Assembly: GCF_001921215.1 (NCBI RefSeq)
Contig: NZ_MSIF01000033.1
Coordinates: 1 to 64,000, forward strand
DNA length: 64,000 nt
Reading direction: 5' to 3'
From: Actinophytocola xinjiangensis
GTDB taxonomy: Bacteria > Actinomycetota > Actinomycetes > Mycobacteriales > Pseudonocardiaceae
The translations under genes and the position numbers were made by a program. The notes under the pieces were generated by a model. That model saw only the letters and a list, made by a program, of their open reading frames with translations, searched no databases and was not told the DNA's origin. Of the stretch, positions 17,079 through 25,077 are shown in pieces (positions within the stretch are counted from its first letter, which is position 1; each line of letters opens with the position of its first letter).

Positions 17079-18797
17079 TCATTTCAGGAAACGTCGGGCC
17101 GGGTCGAAGGCCCGCAGCGTCCCCAGCTCCTCACCGGTCGGCGCCGGTTCCCTGACCAACCCGCGCGCCACGTCGAACTCCCAGTCGCACTCCGCGCGCG
17201 CCGCCCTGACCAGGTCCGACTCGGCGCCCTCGCCCAGCACGGAGGTCAGCACGTACCGGTCGCGGTCGCGTTCGAACACCGCCGCCGACGTCACCACGGT
17301 GCGCACCGCCCGCCCGGGACACGTCACGAACGGGACCTGCCGCACCAGACGTGACCGCTTGTGGTCGACGGTCACCAGCACCTCGTCGGCGGTGGCGACG
17401 TCGTTGGCGCCGCCGGAGCCGACCAGGAACCGGCCGTCGTCGCCCCAGGTGGAGTTGGTGTTGCCGTCCTGGTCGATCTGCGCGGCGCCGATCGCCCCGA
17501 ACGAGCGGGTCCTCGGGCCGGCGACCAGCGCGCCGAGCACCGTCATCACGTCGGTCAGCAGCTTGCAGGTCGGCAGGTTGCGTTTGGCGAAGATGAACGG
17601 TTCCCCGGCGCGCGGGCGGTAGCCGAACATGCCGATCTCGGCCATCAGCTCCACCTCGACGCCGGCGGCCTTCAGGTCGGTGACGGCCAGCCACGACGCC
17701 AGGTTCGCCTGCCCGACCCCGGCCAGCACGGCGTGGTGCCCGCCCTCACGCACCCGCCCGGCGATCCGGCGCGCGGCCGTGACGACCATGGCCTCGGTCG
17801 CGGTGTGCCCGTCGGGGGCGGGCACCGGGCTGTCCAGCCAGGACGACGGGTCGGCCGCCTCCCGTAACGCCGCGAGCCGCCGGTCGCCGAGTTTGGCCAG
17901 GTAGGCGTCGTGGTCGGCGGTGCCAAGCAGCCACTCGTCGATCCACGTCCGGAACCCCTCTGGGGTGCGCGACGCGGTGAACACGTCCCGCACGAACTCC
18001 TCGTCCTCCACGTAGTCCTCGACGCCGGGGAACCCCGGGTTGTACGAGCCGTAGGGGTGCGAGCCGAACGGCACCTCGCAGACGGCGAGCACCGCGTGCG
18101 CCGGGATGCGGGTGAGCGAGGCGTGTTCGCGGATCATCGCGGTCGGCACCACCCGTTCCGCGCACACGATCACGCCGCGTTTCGCCGCGAGCGCGCCCCA
18201 CAGGCCCTCGCCGTAGGGCGCGGAGAGCACGACGTTGCCGGCCGCGTCGGCCGCCAGTGCCTGGAGCACCACGACGTCCGGGCGCAGCGCGGTGACCGTG
18301 CCGGTGCCGTCGGGCAGTTCGGTGTAGGGGCCGCCGCGCAGTTCGTCGGCCATGCCGCTGCCGGCCAGCGAGCGGATCGGGAAGTGCGGCACGCCCAGCG
18401 CCCCGGCGACCAGCCGCGCGGTGAGGCTCCACAGTGACCAGTTCTCCAGCTCGACCCGGCCCTCGGCGACCGCTCGCTGGAAGGCGCGGTTGGGGCGCGG
18501 GGTCGGCAGGTTCTCCCCGGCGAACGAGGCGATCACCTTGCGCACGACACCGGTTTCCAGCAGCGCGTGCTGGCTGCTGACCAGCCCGGCGGTGACGATC
18601 GTCAGGCCGGGGTCGGTGCCGGCGAAGCGCCGCACGATCTGGTGCAGCGCGGCGTTGGGCCGGGCGTCGGCGTAGGCGACGTGCACGGTGTCGTGCGGGC
18701 GGACGTGCGTGGCGACCGCGTCGGCCAGGGTCGTGCGCCGGTCGTGGCCCTCGTTGGCGGGGATGGCCAGCCGTGCCGTGAGTTCCTCGGGGGTCAT
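17079..18797 (-). CDS. Fused alpha/beta CoA-transferase (class I)
   Basis: A 572-residue fusion of the two subunits usually encoded separately in glutaconate/3-oxoacid CoA-transferases and IpdAB. The N-terminal half is alpha-like (DTVHVAYADARPNAALHQIV, later RGVIVCAERVV), the C-terminal half beta-like (GVEVELMAEIGMFGYRPR, GRFLVGSGGANDVA). E387 in AEIG sits where class I transferases carry the CoA-binding glutamate, so a transferase seems more likely than an IpdAB-type hydrolase; this alignment is by eye. Its ATG overlaps the hydratase stop by one base (TGATG), so the two are coupled. Expected role: moving CoA between acids or ring opening in the island pathway. Confidence 0.83.
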   Translation of the reverse strand: MTPEELTARLAIPANEGHDRRTTLADAVATHVRPHDTVHVAYADARPNAALHQIVRRFAGTDPGLTIVTAGLVSSQHALLETGVVRKVIASFAGENLPTPRPNRAFQRAVAEGRVELENWSLWSLTARLVAGALGVPHFPIRSLAGSGMADELRGGPYTELPDGTGTVTALRPDVVVLQALAADAAGNVVLSAPYGEGLWGALAAKRGVIVCAERVVPTAMIREHASLTRIPAHAVLAVCEVPFGSHPYGSYNPGFPGVEDYVEDEEFVRDVFTASRTPEGFRTWIDEWLLGTADHDAYLAKLGDRRLAALREAADPSSWLDSPVPAPDGHTATEAMVVTAARRIAGRVREGGHHAVLAGVGQANLASWLAVTDLKAAGVEVELMAEIGMFGYRPRAGEPFIFAKRNLPTCKLLTDVMTVLGALVAGPRTRSFGAIGAAQIDQDGNTNSTWGDDGRFLVGSGGANDVATADEVLVTVDHKRSRLVRQVPFVTCPGRAVRTVVTSAAVFERDRDRYVLTSVLGEGAESDLVRAARAECDWEFDVARGLVREPAPTGEELGTLRAFDPARRFLK

Positions 18798-19579
18798 CAG
18801 CGGAAGCGGGAGAAGTCGGCCGGGCGCTTCTCCAGGAACGCGGAGGTGCCCTCGTGGAACTCCTCGGTGCCGTGGATGAAGGAGATCATCTGGTAGCCGT
18901 GCAGGACCGAGGGCCACAGCTGGTCGGACTCGAAGTTGAGCGAGAGTTTCGCGACGCGCAGGGCCTGCGGGCTCATCCCGAGCAGCGTGTCGCACCACTC
19001 GGCGACGGCGTCGTCGAGCTGGTCGGCGGGCACGACCCGGTTGATCCAGTCCATGTCCAGGGCTTCCTGGGCGGTGTACTGCTTGCAGAGCATGACGACC
19101 TCGCGGGCGCGTTTCTCGCCGACGAGCCGGGGGAGCAGCTGGGTGCCCCACCAGATCGGGACGCTGCCCATCTTCGGCCCGGACTGGCCGAACTTCGAGT
19201 CCTCGGTGGCGACGGTGAGGTCGCACAGCAGCTGGAGTTCGTTGCCGCCGCCGACGGCGAACCCGTGCACGCGGGCGATCACCGGTTTGCCGCAACCCCG
19301 GATGATCATCGCGAGCATGGTGGTGCGTCGGGCGAGCTGGTGGGCGCCGGCGGGGGTGGAGGCGTGCTCCCAGGCGATGTCGCCGCCGGAGCAGAAGGCC
19401 TTGTCCCCGGCGCCGGTGAGCACGATGACGCCGATGGCGGAGTCGGCCTCGGCCTCGCGGAACGCCTCGATCAGCTCGTCGAGCGTCTCCTCGCGGAAGG
19501 CGTTGCGCTTCTCCGGTCGGTTGATGGTGATCGTCGCGACGTGGTTCGCGGTCACGTAGGTGATGTCCTGGTAGCTCAC
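18797..19579 (-). CDS. Enoyl-CoA hydratase/isomerase family, MenB/BadI-like
   Basis: A 260-residue crotonase-fold protein. Oxyanion-hole segments are AFCSGGD near 67 and VGGGNEL near 114; INRPEKRNAFREETLDELI opens the fold. The run FGQSGPKMGSV and VGEKRAREVVMLCKQY is closest in style to naphthoate synthase (MenB) and ketocyclohexane-carboxyl-CoA hydrolase (BadI), which close or open rings. However, the Asp these enzymes carry after GS(F/V) is replaced (GSVPIWWG), so the reaction may differ. GTG at 19579 with AAAGGAC upstream. First gene of the leftward unit hydratase, CoA-transferase, CMD. Confidence 0.85.
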   Translation of the reverse strand: MSYQDITYVTANHVATITINRPEKRNAFREETLDELIEAFREAEADSAIGVIVLTGAGDKAFCSGGDIAWEHASTPAGAHQLARRTTMLAMIIRGCGKPVIARVHGFAVGGGNELQLLCDLTVATEDSKFGQSGPKMGSVPIWWGTQLLPRLVGEKRAREVVMLCKQYTAQEALDMDWINRVVPADQLDDAVAEWCDTLLGMSPQALRVAKLSLNFESDQLWPSVLHGYQMISFIHGTEEFHEGTSAFLEKRPADFSRFR

Positions 19580-19619
19580 CGCACCGTCCTTTCCGTACTC
19601 GGTCGAGCGTAACATTCGC

Positions 19620-19649
19620 GGTATCCCGTATACCATCGTTGGGGATACC
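19620..19649. promoter_or_regulatory. Candidate GntR operator, site 3, with inverted repeat
   Basis: CCGTATACCA at 19626-19635 matches eight of ten bases of the CGGTATACCG core at sites 1 and 2. It is enclosed by a perfect inverted repeat GGTATCCC (19620-19627) and GGGATACC (19642-19649). The block lies between the divergent starts at 19579 and 19673. Confidence 0.58.
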
Positions 19650-19672
19650 GAAGCCCGAAGGAGTGGCGTGGC

Positions 19673-20524
19673 ATGGCGTTGAGTGACGGCAGTGCGCCCC
19701 ACACGGTCGTGTGGGAGCGGGACGGTTCGCGGATCGTGTGCATGGACTCGATGGGGCACGTCGACCATCGGCTGACGCCGCTGGACGTGGTGGTGGCCGG
19801 CTCCCACAGCGCGGCGTGTGCCGTGGAGTTGGTGCTGCACCTGCGGTTGCGTGGCGTGATCGGTCACGCCGCCGGGCCAGGGCTGGACGACGGCGGGATC
19901 TCGGGGCTGCCGGTGCTGGACCGGGCCGGGGTGCCCGCCGCCGCCGTCGACGGCCGCACGGCGCCCATCGCGGACGGGATGGCGATGTACTCGCAGGGGT
20001 TGATCCTGGCCACGAACGAGGCCGCGTCGTCACTGGGAGTCGTCGCGGGCATGCCCGCCCGGCAGGCGGCCGAACTGCTGGCCACCGGGGTGCTGGGACC
20101 GTTCCAGGTCAAGCGGGTGCAGCACGTGATGCACGAGGGTTCCGGCGGGCGGGTCATCGCGTTGGACACGATCGCCCACGGCGACGAGCGGATCAACGGC
20201 GCGGTGATCTGTATGGGGTCGCATTCCGGCGTGGCCATGGCGGACTATCTGGAGGGATACGCGGTACGCGGGACCATCACCAACGACGCCGGTCAGCCAC
20301 TGGAGCGGTCAGCCGTCCGGGGGATGGACCGCCTGGCCGAACGAGGAATCCCCTCGGCCGTCGTGGACGGATCCACCGCCGCCGTCGGGGACGGCCGGAG
20401 CACCTACCGAACCGGCGTGATCGGCGAGGTGAACCCCGTCGCCGAGAAGCTGGGCATCATCGCCGGAATGACCGCGGCGGAGGCCGCCACCCGCATGCTT
20501 TCCGCAGCCCCGGACACGCACTGA
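19673..20524 (+). CDS. Unrecognised two-repeat protein, paralogue of the one at 10228
   Basis: A 283-residue protein of the same unrecognised family as the gene at 10228-11061. Two modules (about 10-135 and 150-280) each show M-D-S or L-D-T near the start, GSHS, a G-x-x-x-x-x-G-I/V-x-G-L/M segment, A/R-G-V/I-P-x-A-V-V/A-D-G, A-x-I/V-x-D-G-x-x-x-Y and a final L-G-V/I-x-A-G-M. No signal or membrane segments. The ATG has AAGGAG nine bases upstream. It is the only gene of the rightward unit behind operator site 3. With its paralogue it brackets the catabolic island, suggesting the two act on the same pathway, possibly as heteromeric partners. Confidence 0.72.
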   Translation: MALSDGSAPHTVVWERDGSRIVCMDSMGHVDHRLTPLDVVVAGSHSAACAVELVLHLRLRGVIGHAAGPGLDDGGISGLPVLDRAGVPAAAVDGRTAPIADGMAMYSQGLILATNEAASSLGVVAGMPARQAAELLATGVLGPFQVKRVQHVMHEGSGGRVIALDTIAHGDERINGAVICMGSHSGVAMADYLEGYAVRGTITNDAGQPLERSAVRGMDRLAERGIPSAVVDGSTAAVGDGRSTYRTGVIGEVNPVAEKLGIIAGMTAAEAATRMLSAAPDTH

Positions 20525-20616
20525 ACGCGACGCCGTCACCGCCGGGGCCGGGGGCGGGCGGCAGCCCCTCCGCCGGTCAGAGCCGCAAAGCCACCGCAAA
20601 ATCCGACACCCCACAT

Positions 20617-20720
20617 CCCCCACCCGCTCCGGGGGCACCCCTCAGCGCCATTCTATCCGGCTGGCAGGTGGGGGAGGGCCTGCGCAGGCTGGCCTGTGGA
20701 CAACTCGGGGTGCGGTTGGA
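20617..20720 (+). repeat. Dispersed repeat, copy 2
   Basis: Direct-repeat partner of 15866-15970: cccacccgctccgggggcac, gccattctat, tgtggacaac and tgcggttgga occur in the same order. Between 20525 and 20846 I see no gene; this element is its main content. Confidence 0.7.
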
Positions 20721-20846
20721 GGCGAGGGGGTGCGGTCGTCGTGGGGCCGCTGGAGCGGTCGGCCGGTCGGCGGCGGGACCGGCTGGCCCGGTGGTGCACG
20801 GTTCGGCCGCGCCGCGACCGAGGCGCGGTGCCACCGAGGCGAACGG

Positions 20847-20975
20847 TTACTCAGCCTCCACCAAGGCCCCGCACCGTTCGCACGTGGCCGGCAGAGGTCC
20901 CTCGATCAGCAGCCCGCACTCCGGGCACACCCGGGACAGCCAGCACGCGGGGTCGCCGCCGGCTTCGTCGTCCAT
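20847..20975 (-). CDS. 42-residue zinc-ribbon microprotein
   Basis: A short reading frame (ATG at 20975, TAA at 20847-20849) encodes 42 residues with two CxxC knuckles, VCPECGLL and TCERCGAL, separated by 12 residues: a complete four-cysteine zinc ribbon. An acidic N-terminus (MDDEAGGD) precedes it. Spacing and composition look selected rather than random. It lies 9 bases from the stop of the GreA-like gene, on the same strand and after it. No strong ribosome site is seen. Role unknown; similar tiny ribbons are found in actinobacteria, often in RNA- or transcription-related contexts. Confidence 0.62.
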   Translation of the reverse strand: MDDEAGGDPACWLSRVCPECGLLIEGPLPATCERCGALVEAE

Positions 20976-20984
20976 GGCCCGATT

Positions 20985-21419
20985 CTAGGCTCCCCGGTGG
21001 TGGCTGAACGGCACCGCGTCGACCAGTGTGACCTCGACGGTCGCACCGCTCGGGATCTGGTAGGAACGCCGTTCGCCCCGGCGGGCGCCGGTCAGTGCGG
21101 TGCCGAGCGGGGAGCTGGGGGAGTAGACCTCGATGTCCAGATGTCCGAGGTCGGCGTCCTCCGCGCCGCGCACCCCCAACAGGAACGTCTCGGTGTCCGA
21201 GTCGTCGTCGTAACGCACGGTCAGCACCATGCCGGGTTCGGCGACGCCGTCGTCGGGCGGGTCCTGGCCGACGACGGCGTTCGCCACCAGCTCCTGGATC
21301 TCGCGGATGCGTGCGTCCCGCTCCAGGTCGCCGGGGGTGCGGGTGGAGCGCAGCGCGGCCAGTTCGGCCCGCAGCCGCTGGTGGGCCTGGGGTGTCAACC
21401 AGACACGGGTACGGGTCAT
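20985..21419 (-). CDS. GreA/GreB-family elongation factor-like protein
   Basis: A 144-residue protein with a short N-terminal helical hairpin (WLTPQAHQRLRAELAALRST to RIREIQELVANAVV) and a C-terminal FKBP-like Gre domain (VLTVRYDDDSDTETFLLGV, SPLGTALTGARRGERRSY). Gre factors enter the RNA polymerase secondary channel and stimulate transcript cleavage. The coiled coil is slightly shorter than in classic GreA (about 158 residues), so an Rnk-like or modified Gre factor is possible. GGAGGAC precedes the ATG at 21419. The flavoprotein gene upstream ends 31 bases away on the same strand. Confidence 0.8.
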   Translation of the reverse strand: MTRTRVWLTPQAHQRLRAELAALRSTRTPGDLERDARIREIQELVANAVVGQDPPDDGVAEPGMVLTVRYDDDSDTETFLLGVRGAEDADLGHLDIEVYSPSSPLGTALTGARRGERRSYQIPSGATVEVTLVDAVPFSHHRGA

Positions 21420-21450
21420 CGTCGGTCCTCCGTCACGGGTAACTAGCGCG

Positions 21451-22710
21451 TCAGCGCAGGGGGTCGAGGTCGCGCAGGGCGTCCGGCTGCTTGCCGGTGG
21501 TGATCCGCTCGGCCAGCAGCCGGCCGGTGACCGGGCCCTGCGCCAGGCCCCACATGCCGTGCCCGCCGGCGACGAACACCCCGGGCGCACCGGCCGCGCC
21601 GACCAGTGGACGCCCGTCCGGCGTCACCGGCCGCGGGCCGACCCACACGTCACGCCGCTCCGACCAGCGCACGCCGTCCAACAGCGGCCGCACCGATTCG
21701 ATGACCGCCGCCAGCCGCGCCGGAACCGCCGGGCTGTCCGGGTCACGGAACTCCATCGTCCCGGCGACCCGCAGGCCGCCGTGATAGGGCGTGCACGCCA
21801 CCCGCACGTCCGGCAGGTAGATCGGACCGGGCACCGGGCGGTCGACCGGCACCGTGAACGAGTAGCCCCGCCCGGCGCGCACCGGTGTCCGCACACCGAA
21901 CCGCCGCGCCAGCCCAGTCAGCCACGCCCCCGTCGCCAACACCGCGACATCGGCGGAAAGAACCTGGTCACGCGGGCCGTGCACGGTCACCCCGCGCTGG
22001 CCGGCGCGAACGTCATCGACCTCGAAGGTGTGCACCGTGGCGCCCCGCTCGACGACCGCCTGACCCAACGCGCGCACGAACGAGCCGGGGTCGACGTAAC
22101 GCTGCCCGTCGACCCGGACACCGGCGGTCAACGTCGAGGACGCCAACGGCACCAGCGCACGCAACTCGTCGCCGGTGACCGTCTGGTGGACGACCGGCTG
22201 GCCCTGTTCGGCCATCCGCTGCAACTCGCGCAGCAGACCCTGGGCGCGGTGTGTGTTCTCGAACGCCGCCGTGATCGGGGCGTCGACGGTGACGGCCTGC
22301 ACGCCGTTGCCGGTCAGGACGTCGTAGGCCTCGACACTCTCGTCGTTGAGCGGAAGGTTCGCGCGCACCGCCCGCGCCCACGCCGGCCACCGGCAGTGCG
22401 CGGCGAACCGGGTCAGGAACGCGATCAGCTTCGGATCTGGCCGCAGCGGAATGTGCAGCGGCGCCGACGGGCTGAACATCGACTTCAACCCGTAGCGCAG
22501 CACGGACGGCTCGTTGAGCGGAATGGCCAGTCCCGGGGCGATCCAGCCGGCGTTGCCCCAGGAGGCACCCGCCGCCACGCCCGAACGGTCCACCACGGAC
22601 ACCTCGACGCCGCGTTCCTGCAGGAACCAGGCTGTCGACAGCCCCACGATGCCCGCACCGACCACGACCGCCGACTGAGGCACGTCTCCACCGCGCCCGA
22701 TGCCGACCAT
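21451..22710 (-). CDS. D-amino acid dehydrogenase-like FAD oxidoreductase
   Basis: A 419-residue flavoprotein of the DAO/DadA superfamily. Dinucleotide-binding VVVGAGIVGLSTAWFLQERG near the N-terminus ends in a ribose-binding acid (VSVVD), ASWGNAGWI follows as in DadA, and C-terminal GHGMWGLAQGPVTGRL contacts FAD. DadA-type enzymes deaminate D-amino acids to keto acids and feed electrons to quinones. The start at 22710 was picked near GGAGAG; a GTG some 27 bases downstream is possible. A PucR-type regulator is encoded 263 bases upstream on the same strand, a frequent arrangement for amino-acid catabolic genes. The 262 bases between them contain no gene that I can see. Confidence 0.83.
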   Translation of the reverse strand: MVGIGRGGDVPQSAVVVGAGIVGLSTAWFLQERGVEVSVVDRSGVAAGASWGNAGWIAPGLAIPLNEPSVLRYGLKSMFSPSAPLHIPLRPDPKLIAFLTRFAAHCRWPAWARAVRANLPLNDESVEAYDVLTGNGVQAVTVDAPITAAFENTHRAQGLLRELQRMAEQGQPVVHQTVTGDELRALVPLASSTLTAGVRVDGQRYVDPGSFVRALGQAVVERGATVHTFEVDDVRAGQRGVTVHGPRDQVLSADVAVLATGAWLTGLARRFGVRTPVRAGRGYSFTVPVDRPVPGPIYLPDVRVACTPYHGGLRVAGTMEFRDPDSPAVPARLAAVIESVRPLLDGVRWSERRDVWVGPRPVTPDGRPLVGAAGAPGVFVAGGHGMWGLAQGPVTGRLLAERITTGKQPDALRDLDPLR

Positions 22711-22972
22711 CTCTCCGCCACCTCCAGGAAGCCGCACCTTGAAGGCCAGGATGGCGTGGGAACCGAGGCGGAGGGTTGTTCGGAAGCCACAATTGGGGGT
22801 GGGTGAGGTGTGGGCTTCCTACAGTGGGCGATCTCGGACCGTGACCATGGGTGTGGGGCTGGTGGTCGTTGCTCCTGTGCCTCGCCCCGGCCCGGGGTCG
22901 TGGCTGGTGGGGTGGAGGCGTGGGGCGTGGGAGGGCCTGCGCTCGGCCCCGTGGCCGGACACAGGGGTGTGG

Positions 22973-24514
22973 TCACCGGGGGTTCAGGCCTTCGGTGGCG
23001 GCCAGGTCGATGGCGGTGGCGAAACGCTTGTCGGGGTCGGACAGGTCGATGGCGGTGAGTTCGGACATGCGGCGCAGGCGGTTGCGGATCGTGTTCTGGT
23101 GAACGCCCAGGCGTTCGCCGGCGGCGGTGAGGTCGCCCTGGGCCGCGAGCCAGGCGCTCAGGGTGTCGATGTAGACGGTGCCGTGTTCGCGGTCGTGGCG
23201 GCGGAGTTCGGCGACCGGGCCTCGGGCGGGGACGCGGCCGGCCCTGGCGGCGGCGCGGAGGCGTTGCAGGAGGATGTCGTGCCAGGACTCGTCGTAGGTG
23301 GGGGGCGGGCCGGGGCGGGTTTCGTGGAGGGCGAGGCACTCGTCGGACTCCTGGCGGGCCGCGGGGAGTTCGCCGGGGGTCGCGGCGGCGGCGATGCCGG
23401 CGTGGACGGTCGCCGTGGGGGGCAGCGCCGCCTGGAGTGCGTACACCCAGCGGCGGGCGGTGTCGGCGTTCTCGCCGGGGAGCAGGGTGTAGAGGGTGAC
23501 GCCGAGCAGGGCGCTGCGGCCCGGCCGTGACCAGCCGAAACCGGTGGTGGCCAGTTCGAACGCCAGCAGCAGTGCGGCGTGCGGCTCGTCGCCGAGGTGT
23601 GGTCGCACGGCGATGAGGCGCATCGGCCCGGGCGGCATGCCCAGGCGGCTGACGACCGTGGTGGCGTCGGGGGTGCCCTCCAGCAGGCGGATCACCAGAT
23701 CCGACTCGACCTGGCGTTCGAGGTCGGCGCTCGCCCGGGACCGCAGCAGGTGCAGCGCCACCGTCCGGGCGCCGTCGACCAGCGCGGCGCGTGGCGCCCC
23801 GGTCAGCGGCTCGGCGCAACTCACCCACACCGACCCCAACGGCTCCCGCCCCGCCCGCACGGCGACGACCATCCGCGCGCTCAGCCCGTGCTCGGGCACC
23901 GCCGGCACGAACAACGGCTCGTCGGAGGTCATCAGGTGCGCGGCGACCCCCCGCGCGGCCAGCAGTTCCCGCAGGTCCTGGGGGATGCGCCGGCCCAGGA
24001 TCGTCGCCACCCTCGCGGGGTCGGCCTCGTGGTCGCGCAGGCTGGAGTAGGCCATCAGCCGGGCCGACCGGTCCTCGATCACCACCGCCCCGCCGATGGC
24101 CGACGCGAGACTGTCGGCCAGGGCGAACAGGTCGGTCGGTCCCCGCCCGGAGTCGGTTTCGCGGCCCTCCAGCACCAGGCCGTAGACCACGCCGCCCAAC
24201 TCGCTCCACGCCACCCTCGGGTCCACCACCAACACGGCGATCCCCTCGGCGTCCCCGAGTTCGTCGGCCTCGGCCGCGAGGCGGTCGTCGCCCCGAACCA
24301 GGACGACGCTGGCGCGGGCGGCGACCGCCCAGCCCACCGCCTCGGCGGCCGTGCCGGCACCCACCGCCAGGTAGACCTCGCCCGACACCTCCCGGTCGTC
24401 GGCGGCGTCGTGCACCACCACGCCCCGCAACTCGGTCGAGCGCGGCACCCGGCACCCGCACAGCCGAACGCCATAGCCGCCGAGCACGTTCACCAACCGG
24501 TCCAACGTCACCAT
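22973..24514 (-). CDS. PucR-family transcriptional regulator
   Basis: A 513-residue regulator: N-terminal PucR-like sensor region (VNVLGGYGVRLCGC to LVVDPRVAWSELGGVVYGLV), a central GAF-like/GGDEF-like stretch, and a C-terminal PucR helix-turn-helix (IDTLSAWLAAQGDLTAAGERLGVHQNTIRNRLRRMSEL). Members activate purine, amino-acid or amine catabolism in response to small ligands. The downstream flavoprotein gene is the obvious candidate target. ATG at 24514 with a weak GGGGAT ribosome site. The 259 bases between this start and 24774 carry no gene; they include a short copy of the dispersed tgtggacaactcgg element near 24690. Confidence 0.85.
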   Translation of the reverse strand: MVTLDRLVNVLGGYGVRLCGCRVPRSTELRGVVVHDAADDREVSGEVYLAVGAGTAAEAVGWAVAARASVVLVRGDDRLAAEADELGDAEGIAVLVVDPRVAWSELGGVVYGLVLEGRETDSGRGPTDLFALADSLASAIGGAVVIEDRSARLMAYSSLRDHEADPARVATILGRRIPQDLRELLAARGVAAHLMTSDEPLFVPAVPEHGLSARMVVAVRAGREPLGSVWVSCAEPLTGAPRAALVDGARTVALHLLRSRASADLERQVESDLVIRLLEGTPDATTVVSRLGMPPGPMRLIAVRPHLGDEPHAALLLAFELATTGFGWSRPGRSALLGVTLYTLLPGENADTARRWVYALQAALPPTATVHAGIAAAATPGELPAARQESDECLALHETRPGPPPTYDESWHDILLQRLRAAARAGRVPARGPVAELRRHDREHGTVYIDTLSAWLAAQGDLTAAGERLGVHQNTIRNRLRRMSELTAIDLSDPDKRFATAIDLAATEGLNPR

Positions 24515-24773
24515 CAGCGCATGATCCCCGCTGCGCCCCCACCCCGCCCCCGCAGACCCCACCCCGCCCGCGTGTGCGACTGCGAACGCCGAACCTCGCA
24601 CACTCCCGCCGCCGCGAAGGGGGACCCCTTGCTTCAAGGATAGGGCTCGACACCGACAGTGTCGGGTGGCTGCGGCCGGCCAGGGCCGACCTGTGGACAA
24701 CTCGGTCGTGAGTGGTGGGTCCTGGTCCGCCGGCCGGTGTCGGGATCGGCGGTGAGTACGGCCCCCACCGCCC

Positions 24774-25067
24774 TCACTCCACCACGTTGAGCGCCTCCAG
24801 TGAACCCTGTGCGTCCACAAGGAACGGATAGCGGGTGTTCGTCGACGCCACTCCGGTCACCAGTTCCGCCAGTGCGTCACGTTCCGCCGCCGTCACCTCC
24901 GTGCGCCATTTGATCAGTCCCGCGCACAGCAGGTTCAGCAGGTACAGCGGCTCCCCGACATCGTGCAGGGACAGGAAAGTCTCCACGTCCGCCTCGGGCA
25001 GGCGGTCGGCCAGACGCTCGACCAGCTCCTTCGACCCGTCGTAGAGACGCTGTCGGTCGATGTTCAT
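24774..25067 (-). CDS. Candidate immunity protein for the EndoU toxin
   Basis: A 97-residue, all-helical, acidic protein (MNIDRQRLYDGSKELVERL, FLSLHDVGEPLYLLNLLCAG). It follows the EndoU-domain toxin gene by only 10 bases on the same strand, with a GAGGAG ribosome site. Small acidic helical proteins placed directly after polymorphic toxin genes are generally the cognate immunity proteins, and the sequence style recalls the MafI-like immunity group. I assign the role from position and size; the fold is not certain. It should bind and block the nuclease domain in the producing cell. Confidence 0.68.
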   Translation of the reverse strand: MNIDRQRLYDGSKELVERLADRLPEADVETFLSLHDVGEPLYLLNLLCAGLIKWRTEVTAAERDALAELVTGVASTNTRYPFLVDAQGSLEALNVVE

Positions 25068-25077
25068 CGGGTGCTCC

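Noticed and set aside
17079-20033. Single 984-codon frame covering CoA-transferase and more
   Set aside because: The part upstream of 18797 is antisense-like and overlaps the hydratase gene; TGATG coupling fixes the CoA-transferase start at 18797.
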